IMG/VR virus record: IMGVR_UViG_3300030104_006626
Coordinates: 17,946-78,864 of that record
DNA: 60,919 nucleotides
Strand: one strand, 5' to 3'
Source: a virus
Shown: one piece after another, positions 46,201 through 54,239 of the stretch
How the letters are laid out: each line of letters starts with the position of its first letter
How positions within the stretch are numbered: position 1 is the first letter of the stretch
Program-made: the position numbers and the translations under genes
The notes under the pieces: model-generated
Databases searched by the model: none
Told to the model about the DNA's origin: nothing
Seen by the model: only the letters and a program-made list of their open reading frames with translations

Positions 46201-46354
46201 AGGAGGTGCTGGTGGTGGAGATGAAGGTGAAAATGCAGTAATAGAAAAATTAGATGAACTAATATCACTTATCAGAAGTGGTGGTAAAGTTGTTATGGAT
46301 GGAAGAGAAGTAGGTAAAGTAGTTCAAATGGCAATAGGACCTCAGGGAAGTTAA
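43271..46354 (+). CDS. Tail tape-measure-like protein with hydrophobic repeats
   Basis: A 1027-residue protein. Residues 1-190 are a long coiled coil; 190-580 are Ala/Met-rich helices. Residues about 590-970 are strongly hydrophobic, with three tandem repeats of about 56 residues starting at MWNFTG or MWNFTA (near 687, 743 and 799) and ending MIPMAYSMQM-like. After a Gly-rich linker the C-terminal 45 residues are a charged helix. This pattern (coil plus membrane-active hydrophobic part, beside tube, baseplate and a gp26-like gene) fits a tape measure that sets tail length and may help DNA cross the inner membrane. Longer than T4 gp29 (590). Confidence 0.78.
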   Translation: MASDRKKEIKEINSLLSEESSALEKILGLQNDVKNMLTQQNQLRNTSLQTQKSLTQKLQAMLDVNIKITQNERDMAQLGNKRLQGMVQKQQLSDALLSSEQALYDASNKQRLIHEQDYQTGLLNAELKSGIVDMEDEILKILRDKEKIEDPAFKAKQEELTQLKKKEDFEKKSKEHVEFIKDKFDDITALATDPKIALTIFGGVMLNNAAEFANTMTEVGTDMGLSRDQAIEMGAALGPAAVEAFFMGVSAKKIAEAYSGIAESMGPMTPQMAGMATHAAKMSKELQIAPKEAGKLFALTNMIEGGTAETAKATLKTVENLARGANVPIGKVMSDVANSADLIAQYGFDNVEALGKAAVEAAKMGTSLDQMAKTADKLMDIDNARNNAMQLSVLLGRNINIDRAQQLIYEGKLEEGYKEMLNQLGGINAFNNMDYYQKRQAAEMMGVSVGELQKQLNLQAGLTATGEKQATGYAKYIGMVKDGAKFAKDNMTTLASTLSVLGSIKNMKIATWVKEKAHAIWMKTFGGGSKVAQVAAGPLKADGTPDMRFKANKGLISKIQKPVDSGNKLTDKMAKTPKKQGNVITRFFNSFKKVNWSSIAKGIVAMLGMAVALVAFVPPFKMLANVPVQGILAGIGSILVLSKTIGAMGKGSTSTMKGAATMAIMAAALLPMALSMQMIAGINQDAMWNFTGIATVLGLVFAGIGALGAATITGAFAMILMASSMIPMAYSMQMIEGLSYADMWNFTAVLTVLGLVFSGIGYLALLPLGALGMMMMAAAMIPMAYSFQMVNGLPFADMWNFTGVLSALGLVFSILGGFPGIFVGALALLMMGPAMIMIGYAMKSFAGLDWKMALDVGKTIGMLALTIAGVGLMYPLVMAGGVAMLVASAGLMAFGLAMKQIPTDLIQGQQMLMMAAGMGAMGAAGVSMLFGAPGFFAMSAGLIVFAGALALIAPLLPVVEKLAQLGIIGNMEGAEGAGGAGGGDEGENAVIEKLDELISLIRSGGKVVMDGREVGKVVQMAIGPQGS

Positions 46355-46355
46355 T

Positions 46356-49238
46356 ATGGCATTCAAATTTAATAATTTAGAAGAATATTTAGAAAAGATG
46401 AGTAAAGGCAAACAGCCTGTAGGTACAAGTGTGAATCCTTTAGGCCAGTTTGCAATAAAGCCATTACAACAAGATATAAAACCAAATGTAAATTATCCAA
46501 CACCAATAATACCTGATTGGAATTATGAAGTTAATCATCCTGCAAAGGACGGTATAGCTGCAGAACCAGGTGTACCTCACACAACAGGAGATAAAGCTTT
46601 TGGAATTAAAGGTCCAGATGCTTTAGGTAAAATGCCTCTTCCTAATATAGAAGGAAAAGACCATAGTACAGGAAACAAAGCTTTTTCAATACCAGGTGAT
46701 GACCACGAAGGTAGAAATAAAGCATTTAGCTTAGAAGGTTTGGCTCACTCAATGGAAGATAAAGTAAATAAACCTTATAGATTTACACCTCCATTTACAA
46801 CACAAGAGCCTGCTCAACCTGTACCAGGTCCAGAGCATACAACTAAGGATGCTGTTAATCCTAAGGTACCAGGACCTGAACATTCAACAGTTGAACCTAT
46901 AGCTAAAGTACCAGGGCCTGCTCATTCAACACAAGAACCTATAAAGCCACGAGCTGCAGCACCCGACTACCCTACACAAGAACCTATAGGTAGACCAGGA
47001 GCACCTGATTATTCTACAGTTGACCCGGTATCTAGGCCAGGACCGCCTGATTATTCTACACAAGAGCCAATAAAAACACAGTTTACTCAAACTCATAAAT
47101 TAGACAAGCTTTCACCAAGTGCAGACGGTGCATTGTTAGAGCTGATTGTAAATAAACAATATAAAGATAGAAAAGAGCTATTTGGTTCTCCAGAAAAAGA
47201 TGGACTAATAAACCATCTTAATAATAATCAAAGTAATTATTTGACAATATCAGGAGACCCTGGAAATATGATGTTCAAATTTGGTACAGATGACAAAGTA
47301 CCTGCAGGAGGTTCTTCAATATGGACTCATACTAGACTAGGTGGACCTACATCTCAAGGAGTTCAAGCTCGTAAATATATGGATAAATTTGCTAGAATTA
47401 AAGATGCAACTCTAGCTCTTTCAGCAAAGGAAATAAATTACGATGGAAATTCAGTACCAGCAGCTGCGTTGATTAGAAGAGGTAATATATTAACAGATGA
47501 CGCACTGACAAAAGGTCTCTATGAAATGGTTGGCAAAAATAAATTTGTAAGCTTAAGAGATGAAGCTGCAAGAAACAACCCTAGGTCACCATTAGGTGAG
47601 TTAGCAAGACAGCCTTTTATACAAAGAGGTATACAAAAAGGACCTGGTAATGAAAATCCAGATTCACCAGGATTTTTACCTTCACTTGACCCAGTTAATG
47701 GTGCTATAGGAATGTTAACAGCTCCAATGATTGATGCATTGAGAGTTGGTAAATATTTAATAAGTCCTAACGGTTTATTATTTATGGCAAAGCAAGTAGG
47801 TCTTCAATTAACAAATCCTAGAAGTGAATGGAAAATAGGTTTACATAGAGGTAGAATTTTTAATCCTTTATCATTCGCACTACAAGTTCCAGCTAATGCT
47901 TTAGGTATACACATGGACAGACATTATCTAGGTCCGTTAAACGCAGAAGGTAGTAAATACGAAACTCTTGTTACAGATTTAGATAGAGAAGGAGAAACAC
48001 TTGAAGATTCTAAAAACAGGTTAGTAAAACTATTAGATGAGATGAGTGTTGGAATAATAGGTGTAGGTAAAACAGCTGGTTCAAAAATAGATTTACTTTC
48101 AGGTCTTATGGGTCCTAAATCTTTATTTGGAATAGGACAAACAAGATTTTTCAAGCATAAATCTGGAATGGATGTATTCTTCGATGCAGAGGCTGAAACT
48201 GCTAAATACGAACCAGAAACTCCTTATGTAAAAGGGTTAGCTCACGGTGGTAATGATGGTGTTTCTGAAGCTGAAAAAGGAAGCGAGGTAGACTTAAAAC
48301 CTTTTACAAATGATAATGACACAAGTAGAGTTGCATACGCAAGAGAAGATGCAGATACTTATTGGTCAGATAAAGTAGAAAGCGAAGTTAATTTTCCTGG
48401 AAATGCTCATATGTTTGTTGACCCTAAAGGAGAAACAAATGGTATGTTCAATGTTATGGACTATACAACGCTAGGATTATATAGAGATACCAAAAAGAAG
48501 TTTAGAGATTTTAGACAAATAGACGGTGAATATGATGAAGAAAATGCTTATGATGGAGAAGGTAGAGAAAATATAGTTAAAAGATTGGGGTTAGTAGATT
48601 GGGGAGCATATTCACCAGGATATGGTGATGGTAGTGGTGAAGACATATATGATGAGTTTGAAGGTGAAGAAGCTGTAGATTATATAAAGGTTACAATATC
48701 CAACGAAGATGATTCAAATAAATGTTATTTACGTGCATATAATTTAGAAATAACAGACAAATTAAATCCTCAATATAGTACAGTTGCATATTCAGGTAAT
48801 CCTGCCGAGTCACATATATTTGATAAAATAGGTAGAGCTTGGACTCTCAAGCTGACAATGGCTGCGTTTACATCTAATGAGTTATTAAATAACTATAAAA
48901 AATTAAATCAGTTAATGCAATTATCGTCACCTAAAATTATATCAGGATATGCTGGTGGACATATAACAAAATTAAATGTAGGCTCAATCTGGAAAGACAT
49001 GCCAATTATTATAAAGAGTTTTGATTATCAAATAAATAATGACGCAGGTTGGGATATAGGTCATGGTAAAGAAGCAGGTTGGGATGATGGAACAGGTCAT
49101 GCAGAAACAACTACAAAAGAATTACCTATGATGTGGGATATAAATTTAGGAGGTGAATTCTTAGTTAATGCTGATGGAAACTTATGGACAAACGAATCTA
49201 AATTTTTTCAAGATGAAATTCTAGGAGTTCAGGAGTAG
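46356..49238 (+). CDS. Baseplate tail-tube cap gp48/gp54-like, with long repeat region
   Basis: A 960-residue protein. Residues 60-245 contain about ten degenerate 12-15-residue repeats (VPGPEHSTVEPIAK type). The C-terminal domain (about 785-945) has AESHIFDKIGRAWTLKLTMA, LNNYKKLNQLMQLSSP, KLNVGSIWKDMPIIIKSFDY and WDINLGGEFLVNAD, the pattern of gp48/gp54 tube-initiator proteins (edge strands plus an MPxxI-x-S-x-x-Y element). It would cap the hub and start tube polymerisation. T4 gp48 and gp54 are far shorter. It starts one base after the tape-measure stop. Confidence 0.65.
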   Translation: MAFKFNNLEEYLEKMSKGKQPVGTSVNPLGQFAIKPLQQDIKPNVNYPTPIIPDWNYEVNHPAKDGIAAEPGVPHTTGDKAFGIKGPDALGKMPLPNIEGKDHSTGNKAFSIPGDDHEGRNKAFSLEGLAHSMEDKVNKPYRFTPPFTTQEPAQPVPGPEHTTKDAVNPKVPGPEHSTVEPIAKVPGPAHSTQEPIKPRAAAPDYPTQEPIGRPGAPDYSTVDPVSRPGPPDYSTQEPIKTQFTQTHKLDKLSPSADGALLELIVNKQYKDRKELFGSPEKDGLINHLNNNQSNYLTISGDPGNMMFKFGTDDKVPAGGSSIWTHTRLGGPTSQGVQARKYMDKFARIKDATLALSAKEINYDGNSVPAAALIRRGNILTDDALTKGLYEMVGKNKFVSLRDEAARNNPRSPLGELARQPFIQRGIQKGPGNENPDSPGFLPSLDPVNGAIGMLTAPMIDALRVGKYLISPNGLLFMAKQVGLQLTNPRSEWKIGLHRGRIFNPLSFALQVPANALGIHMDRHYLGPLNAEGSKYETLVTDLDREGETLEDSKNRLVKLLDEMSVGIIGVGKTAGSKIDLLSGLMGPKSLFGIGQTRFFKHKSGMDVFFDAEAETAKYEPETPYVKGLAHGGNDGVSEAEKGSEVDLKPFTNDNDTSRVAYAREDADTYWSDKVESEVNFPGNAHMFVDPKGETNGMFNVMDYTTLGLYRDTKKKFRDFRQIDGEYDEENAYDGEGRENIVKRLGLVDWGAYSPGYGDGSGEDIYDEFEGEEAVDYIKVTISNEDDSNKCYLRAYNLEITDKLNPQYSTVAYSGNPAESHIFDKIGRAWTLKLTMAAFTSNELLNNYKKLNQLMQLSSPKIISGYAGGHITKLNVGSIWKDMPIIIKSFDYQINNDAGWDIGHGKEAGWDDGTGHAETTTKELPMMWDINLGGEFLVNADGNLWTNESKFFQDEILGVQE
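46570..47080 (+). repeat. Degenerate Pro-rich coding repeats in baseplate gene
   Basis: About ten units of 36-45 bases. Early copies resemble DHSTGNKAFSIPGD; later ones PGPEHSTVEPIAK, PGAPDYSTVDPVSR and PGPPDYSTQEPIKT. The core is P-G-(P/A)-(E/P/A)-(H/Y)-S-T-x-(E/D)-P-(I/V). Confidence 0.8.
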
Positions 49239-49241
49239 AAT

Positions 49242-49565
49242 ATGAAGCGATACGAAGAAAATAAAAATAGAATTACAAAAAACTTTAATGATAAAACTAA
49301 AAGAGTTTTTAATACAATTATATATCCAAAGATAGAAAAAAGTGTAAATGATATTTATATTGAATCACGTCAAGGTGATAGGTTAGATAATTTAGCTTAT
49401 CAGTATTATAGAGATACAACTTTGTGGTGGGTGTTAGCAGAAGCTAACCATATAGGTAAAGGTTCGATGTATGTTGATACCGGTATGAAAATTAGAATAC
49501 CGCATCCTCAACATGTATTTGAAATTGTAAATAAGTTATATGAAATACAAAATGAAAGGTTATAG
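49242..49565 (+). CDS. 53: Baseplate wedge protein gp53-type (LysM-like)
   Basis: A 107-residue protein with a LysM-like fold: IESRQGDRLDNLAYQYYRDT (about 43-62), TLWWVLAEANHI and a Pro-closing MKIRIPHP. T4 gp53 (196 residues) has this LysM-like core, and compact versions occur in related myoviruses and in the gp53-like proteins of other contractile systems. It would lock wedges to the hub. It follows the gp48-like gene by three bases. Confidence 0.8.
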   Translation: MKRYEENKNRITKNFNDKTKRVFNTIIYPKIEKSVNDIYIESRQGDRLDNLAYQYYRDTTLWWVLAEANHIGKGSMYVDTGMKIRIPHPQHVFEIVNKLYEIQNERL

Positions 49566-49567
49566 TT

Positions 49568-50413
49568 ATGGCGATAAATCTATTTAACGGCTCAATACTA
49601 TCAAAAAAAGTAAGGGAGATATTTGGCCAGAGGTCAAAAAACTCAGGAGCTCATCCGTGGATGCAAGAAAAGCGAGCTTGGATGCGGCTACACTCAAACT
49701 CTTCAAAAGGAATGACAATATCAGGTGAGTCTTCAACATGGAATCAAGCTGGTATGTATAAAGAAGATTCTACAGGTCGGATAACTGCAGCACCAACAAT
49801 CGAAAGTATAAGCATTAAAACTACTGGTACAGCAGGCTCTATGAGAAAAGCAGACGTAAAATTTAAGGTATATTCATATGACCAGTTAAAGCAAGTACAG
49901 ACTGCATTTTTTATTCCAGGGATGTCTGCTATTATAACCTGGGGTTGGAATATGAAAAGCGATGGCTCCCCTATAAATCCTTCTGCAGGCGTAGATAGTG
50001 AAAGCTCTCTTAGAGGTATTACAAAAAAAATTAAAAAATGGGTTGAAAGAAATGATGGTAATTGCGATGGTATGGGAGGTTTGATATCAGACTTTGGTTG
50101 GTCAAAAGCTACAGGAGGAGGAGCTGATTCTGGAGGATTCGATTGTAGTATTACATTAGAATCACCTGCAAAAACATATATGACAGGACCTGTTAATATA
50201 CCTACATGTAAAGCATGTGGCTGTCCAGCTCAAGGAGAAGACGGTGGAGCAAAGGCTGCAGGAGGCTGGGTAAAACAAGCACTCAAGGACCAAGCAGAAT
50301 CTGAGATGAGTGTCGAAGGAGGTGAAGGCTCTCAATGGACAGCTCCAAATGGAGCGGTGATGGGATTCTCAATTAAGTTTGACCAAGAATATCAAGAAGA
50401 GCCGGAGGCATAA
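49568..50413 (+). CDS. Baseplate protein of unknown role (hub region)
   Basis: A 281-residue protein. Residues 85-125 hold beta strands KADVKFKVYSYDQLKQVQTA and FFIPGMSAIITWGWNM, a hub-like pattern. A C-x-A-C-G-C cluster (TCKACGCPAQ near 218-227) may bind metal. Gly/Ala-rich loops dominate the C-terminal third. It is coupled to the next gene at one-base spacing, and the two together could build the hub that T4 makes from gp27 and gp5. That assignment is inference from position and pattern. Confidence 0.6.
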   Translation: MAINLFNGSILSKKVREIFGQRSKNSGAHPWMQEKRAWMRLHSNSSKGMTISGESSTWNQAGMYKEDSTGRITAAPTIESISIKTTGTAGSMRKADVKFKVYSYDQLKQVQTAFFIPGMSAIITWGWNMKSDGSPINPSAGVDSESSLRGITKKIKKWVERNDGNCDGMGGLISDFGWSKATGGGADSGGFDCSITLESPAKTYMTGPVNIPTCKACGCPAQGEDGGAKAAGGWVKQALKDQAESEMSVEGGEGSQWTAPNGAVMGFSIKFDQEYQEEPEA

Positions 50414-50414
50414 T

Positions 50415-52445
50415 ATGGGAATATCATTAAAAAAAGTTGGAAATTCTCTTTGTCTTACTGTATCATTCTATATAGATGTTGGAGTATGGTCTGGTACAAT
50501 TTCACTTTCTCGAAAATGTTTAGATTTAAGTTGGTTATTTAAGGCAGTTGATTGGGCAAAAGAACAATACAATAAAATTAAAAATTGGGTAGATGAACAA
50601 ATAGCAAAGCTTATGGCATTTTTAGGCTTTCCAACATTAAACTTTTTTGTAACATGGGACTGGTTCGAAACAATATGTGTTACAGATGGACTTTCTACTG
50701 TAGGTAAAGATTATGAGGCAGGTGCACTAGAAGCTTCAGGTCTTCAGTCAGATGACAGGTTTAGTAAAAATGTGTGGAGATTAGACAGTACAGGTGTCAA
50801 ACTAGGATATCCTGATGGTGATTTATTTGCGTCAACAAATCCTTGGGTGTGTATGTTACCTGGGATGTCACATTGGGATGTAGCAGTATCTTTAGGTGAG
50901 CTGGAAGATGCAGAAGATGCAGGTATCAAAGCTACATCAGGATTCGATTCGCTACCAAAATGGAATGGTGATATAAAACAAATATTATTAAATACAGGAT
51001 ATATATGGGAAGTATATCTTCAATCAGAAACAATCAACGATTTTGTAATGAAAGTTGCAGAAGGAGTTAATGATGCATGTGGTGGATTCTGGGACCTTAA
51101 ACTTGTTGAAGACCCGTTAGACCCATCAAGGTTAATGGTTGTAGATATGAAAGCTGTTAACTCTCAAAAACAAATACCTGTTTTAGATTTAGGTACAGTA
51201 TCAGGAGACTATGCCGCTGGCTTTGACGATGGAATGCACGGCAGGTCCGTTGCAAGAGAATGGGGTATGACATCTGATATTGATGATTCTATAAAACACT
51301 CTATAATGATGGGTTCTAATGCAGGTTCTGACACTGCGCAAAACACAAGCGAGCCAACAAAGGTATGGTCAGTATATGGTCAGAAAGTTACAGATAGAAT
51401 GTATAAAGGATTAAGTTGCAATCCTGATTGTGCAGAAGAATCAAAGCGAGATAAAAATACAGACTGCTCAAATTCAGAAGGTGAAAAATCAGATTCAACA
51501 ATAGAAGAAGATTTAGGTAAAGCTATGGAAGAGTTAGCTGATGATATTACAGATGAATCTATAGATACAGCAACATCTGCAATGAAGACATATTATTCAG
51601 GTAAAAACGAACAGTCAACTGCAGTATCAGATAAAGATGTTGTAATACCTATAGGTTTTGATGCTACATTTGACGGAATAGGAATGCTTTATTGGGGAGA
51701 GTCATTTGCAGTAAAGCAGATTGTCGATAATTCTTTACTACCTAAAGGCCATAGATTTATGATAACTGATATTGGCCACGAGATAAATAGAACTGATTGG
51801 ACAACTAAAATTCAAACACGAATGGTTCTACCTCAAGAAGGAGCTTCACCAAGATATACAGGCGGTGGTTCTTCTGGTGGAGGTGGCAATACTCAAAGTC
51901 AATCATCTACAGGTGGTAAAACAAAAACATCTAAAAACCCTGCAATTAGACAGCCTGTTGCAAATGAATTAAGAAAATGTATGGATGATTTAGGTTCTAA
52001 TATTTATGAAAAAGGAGTTGAAATAGATAATGGTGGAGATATTACAGAATGCTTAAGAGACTATGCTTGTTCATTCTTTACATATATTGCCAAGAACTAT
52101 CCTAACCTTAAAATAAAAGTGACAGGAGCAAACGACGCTTTCCACCATACTTTAGCTTATAAAAGTTCACACACTTCAGGTGATGGTTTAGATTTTGTTG
52201 TAACACCATATAGCAATGACAATCTTGATATTGTTGTAAAAGCACTAGGAGGTTTTCATAAAGCAGCTCCAAGTAAATATCACTGGATAGATGAATATAG
52301 AAAACCAACTGCTAAAGCAACTGGTAAACACATGCATATGAGATGTGGAGTGGATACAAAATCAGAGAATAGCTTAGGACACGGTAAAAAAGCAATAGCA
52401 GACGCATCTGTACCTAAATTAACAGTAACACCTTATGTTGCATAG
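50415..52445 (+). CDS. Baseplate hub protein with C-terminal M15-type peptidase
   Basis: A 676-residue protein starting at ATG 50415 with GGAGG seven bases upstream; an in-frame TTG at 50379 lies inside the previous gene. The first 480 residues are hub-type beta sequence. A GGGSSGGGGNTQSQSSTGG linker (about 485-505) leads to a C-terminal domain with the metallopeptidase signature SSHTSGDGLD (H586, D593) and HMH (639-641), matching the SxHxxGxAxD and HxH zinc ligands of M15 peptidases. It would cut peptidoglycan cross-links during DNA entry, the job done by the gp5 lysozyme domain in T4. Confidence 0.75.
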   Translation: MGISLKKVGNSLCLTVSFYIDVGVWSGTISLSRKCLDLSWLFKAVDWAKEQYNKIKNWVDEQIAKLMAFLGFPTLNFFVTWDWFETICVTDGLSTVGKDYEAGALEASGLQSDDRFSKNVWRLDSTGVKLGYPDGDLFASTNPWVCMLPGMSHWDVAVSLGELEDAEDAGIKATSGFDSLPKWNGDIKQILLNTGYIWEVYLQSETINDFVMKVAEGVNDACGGFWDLKLVEDPLDPSRLMVVDMKAVNSQKQIPVLDLGTVSGDYAAGFDDGMHGRSVAREWGMTSDIDDSIKHSIMMGSNAGSDTAQNTSEPTKVWSVYGQKVTDRMYKGLSCNPDCAEESKRDKNTDCSNSEGEKSDSTIEEDLGKAMEELADDITDESIDTATSAMKTYYSGKNEQSTAVSDKDVVIPIGFDATFDGIGMLYWGESFAVKQIVDNSLLPKGHRFMITDIGHEINRTDWTTKIQTRMVLPQEGASPRYTGGGSSGGGGNTQSQSSTGGKTKTSKNPAIRQPVANELRKCMDDLGSNIYEKGVEIDNGGDITECLRDYACSFFTYIAKNYPNLKIKVTGANDAFHHTLAYKSSHTSGDGLDFVVTPYSNDNLDIVVKALGGFHKAAPSKYHWIDEYRKPTAKATGKHMHMRCGVDTKSENSLGHGKKAIADASVPKLTVTPYVA

Positions 52446-52454
52446 GAGAATTAA

Positions 52455-53165
52455 ATGTTAGTATTTAAGGAAAAACATATAACATACGATTGGATAAACG
52501 ATGATTCATTAGTATTTGTCAAAGGTGATATGAAAGGGCAAATATATAATGGCCCAATAATGTTATATTTCAACAAGATATACGCTGGCACAAAAATGAC
52601 AAAAGAAGTCGCAAAGTGGAATGCTTTACAGCCTGCTGATGCAGGTGGAGATGCTGAGTATGATTTACTAAAACCTAAGTATGCCGATAAATTTAATTTT
52701 CCAGTCGATAATCCTACAGACCCTACACCAAAAGAAATAAAAGAAGGTAAATATAAAAAATACTTTGTAGAATATTGTGGAGATATATGCGAGGTTAATA
52801 AATGGGACTATAAATATTTTAAGAAAAATTCTACTCCATATCACAAAGCGATAAAAAAGGTAGAGCTAGAATTAGGGCTAAGTGTTTATGACATAGATAA
52901 AAATCTTGCAGCAATTGCAGAAGGCCGCAAAGAAATAAAAGACTTAGATACGAGAATATCACCAACAGCTTATATGCAGACAATTGAAAACCTAAATACA
53001 AAAGGCGGCGAATTAGAATATGACGATGGAGCAGAGTATGTAGGTGATTATCATATACACCCTGAAGGAGGCCCTATGGTTGGACCATATCATACAGACG
53101 TATATCACCATAGATTATATTGGACTCGAAAAATAAGATATGTGCCTAAAGATTTAGTACCATAA
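52455..53165 (+). CDS. Baseplate-associated protein with His-rich C-terminus
   Basis: A 236-residue protein. The N-terminal 120 residues are mixed beta with many Tyr/Lys; a Pro/Asp-rich region (85-100) precedes a helix. The C-terminus has YVGDYHIHPEGGPMVGPYHT followed by DVYHHRLYW, a His-rich motif found near the end of several phage baseplate and tail-tip proteins and possibly metal-binding. AGGAG precedes the ATG. It is the last gene of the long tail cluster. Confidence 0.6.
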   Translation: MLVFKEKHITYDWINDDSLVFVKGDMKGQIYNGPIMLYFNKIYAGTKMTKEVAKWNALQPADAGGDAEYDLLKPKYADKFNFPVDNPTDPTPKEIKEGKYKKYFVEYCGDICEVNKWDYKYFKKNSTPYHKAIKKVELELGLSVYDIDKNLAAIAEGRKEIKDLDTRISPTAYMQTIENLNTKGGELEYDDGAEYVGDYHIHPEGGPMVGPYHTDVYHHRLYWTRKIRYVPKDLVP

Positions 53166-53180
53166 GTTTTATTATTTCAC

Positions 53181-53202
53181 AATTTTTTGTTATATTATAT
53201 AC
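53181..53202 (+). promoter_or_regulatory. Early/middle-type promoter-like motif before polymerase
   Basis: AATTTTTTGTTATATTATAT; the TATATTA box (53191-53197) ends five bases before the ATG, the same geometry as at primase. No Shine-Dalgarno. Confidence 0.55.
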
Positions 53203-54210
53203 ATGTTAAATGAAACCAAAGAACTTCTTAAAACAAAGCACTATTTATATCACAACAAACAGATAGAAGAAAGTGCAATTGAACTTCCCATAAACAAGTT
53301 CTATAAAAGGCTATATGGCGATAGATATAACATCTATGATATTATACCTCAATGCAAACAAGAAGAAGAAATAGAGTATCTACACTCTCTCTCGCATGCT
53401 TTAGAGGGAGTGCCTGATAAGGATATTTCAGACTACAATGAAAATATAGTGGCTACCTTTAGAAAAATTGAAAAAAATGGTTTATATACAAATGATGGTA
53501 TGGAATATACGAAATATAATGTATATACAACAACAGGAAGGCCAGCCAATTCAAATAATGGTATAAATTATGCAGCACTAAACAAAGAAGATGGTACACG
53601 TAAAAAATATATAAGTAGGTTTTCAGGTGGTTATTTGGCAGAATTTGACTATGACGCATATCATTTAAGACTAATAGCTTCATTGATAGATATTGAACAG
53701 CCAGAAGGTAGTTTTCATAAATACTTAGGTAAACTATATTTTGATTCTGAAACTCTTACAAAAGAACAATATAATGAATCTAAAAAAATAAGCTTTCAAA
53801 TACTTTATGGTGGTATACCAAAAGAGTTTTTAAGAATTGAATATTTCAATAAAATTTCATCATACATTTCTGAGCTATGGGATATTTATAATAGAAAAGG
53901 TTATATAAAAACACCAATATTAAATAGAAGGTTATATAAAAGGAATCTAAATAATATGAATCCTCAGAAATTATTTAATTATTTAATACAAGCTTATGAA
54001 ACAGAGATGAACTGTAAAGCAATTAAAAATATTTTTGAGTTATTAGAAAACCATTCTAGTAAAATGATACTATATGTATACGATGCTTTTATATTTGATA
54101 TAGCTCCAGAAGAAAAAGAGCTATTGAATAAAATTAAAGATTTAATGTCATTCCCTTCTAATCTTAAAGTTGGTAGAGACTATCATACTATGAGGTCTTT
54201 GGACCTCTAA
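53203..54210 (+). CDS. Minimal family-A DNA polymerase (palm/fingers only)
   Basis: A 335-residue protein matching the polymerase half of DNA polymerase I. TTTGRPANSNNGINYAAL (109-126) is the thumb/palm TxTGRLSS-like motif. FDYDAYHLRL (148-157) is motif A with the metal-binding Asp149. KKISFQILYGG (194-204) is motif B with its Lys. GYIKTPILNRR matches the GYxxTxxGRRR element, and YVYDAF (291-296) is motif C with Asp294, the Glu of HDE being Ala. No 3'-5' exonuclease is present, so proofreading must come from another gene or be absent. Weakened motif A and C residues leave open a non-canonical function. Confidence 0.8.
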   Translation: MLNETKELLKTKHYLYHNKQIEESAIELPINKFYKRLYGDRYNIYDIIPQCKQEEEIEYLHSLSHALEGVPDKDISDYNENIVATFRKIEKNGLYTNDGMEYTKYNVYTTTGRPANSNNGINYAALNKEDGTRKKYISRFSGGYLAEFDYDAYHLRLIASLIDIEQPEGSFHKYLGKLYFDSETLTKEQYNESKKISFQILYGGIPKEFLRIEYFNKISSYISELWDIYNRKGYIKTPILNRRLYKRNLNNMNPQKLFNYLIQAYETEMNCKAIKNIFELLENHSSKMILYVYDAFIFDIAPEEKELLNKIKDLMSFPSNLKVGRDYHTMRSLDL

Positions 54211-54225
54211 TTTGATATTTATATA
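54211..54225 (+). promoter_or_regulatory. Late-type promoter-like motif
   Basis: TTTGATATTTATATA lies directly after the polymerase stop and 14 bases before the GTG at 54240; TAGGAG (54228-54233) lies between. Confidence 0.5.
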
Positions 54226-54239
54226 GATAGGAGAATACT

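Noticed and set aside
50379-50414. TTG start at 50379 for the hub-peptidase gene
   Set aside because: It lies inside the previous gene; ATG 50415 has GGAGG at proper distance.
54191-54209. Hairpin GAGGTC/GACCTC at the end of the polymerase gene as terminator
   Set aside because: It lies in coding sequence and is not followed by a T-run.
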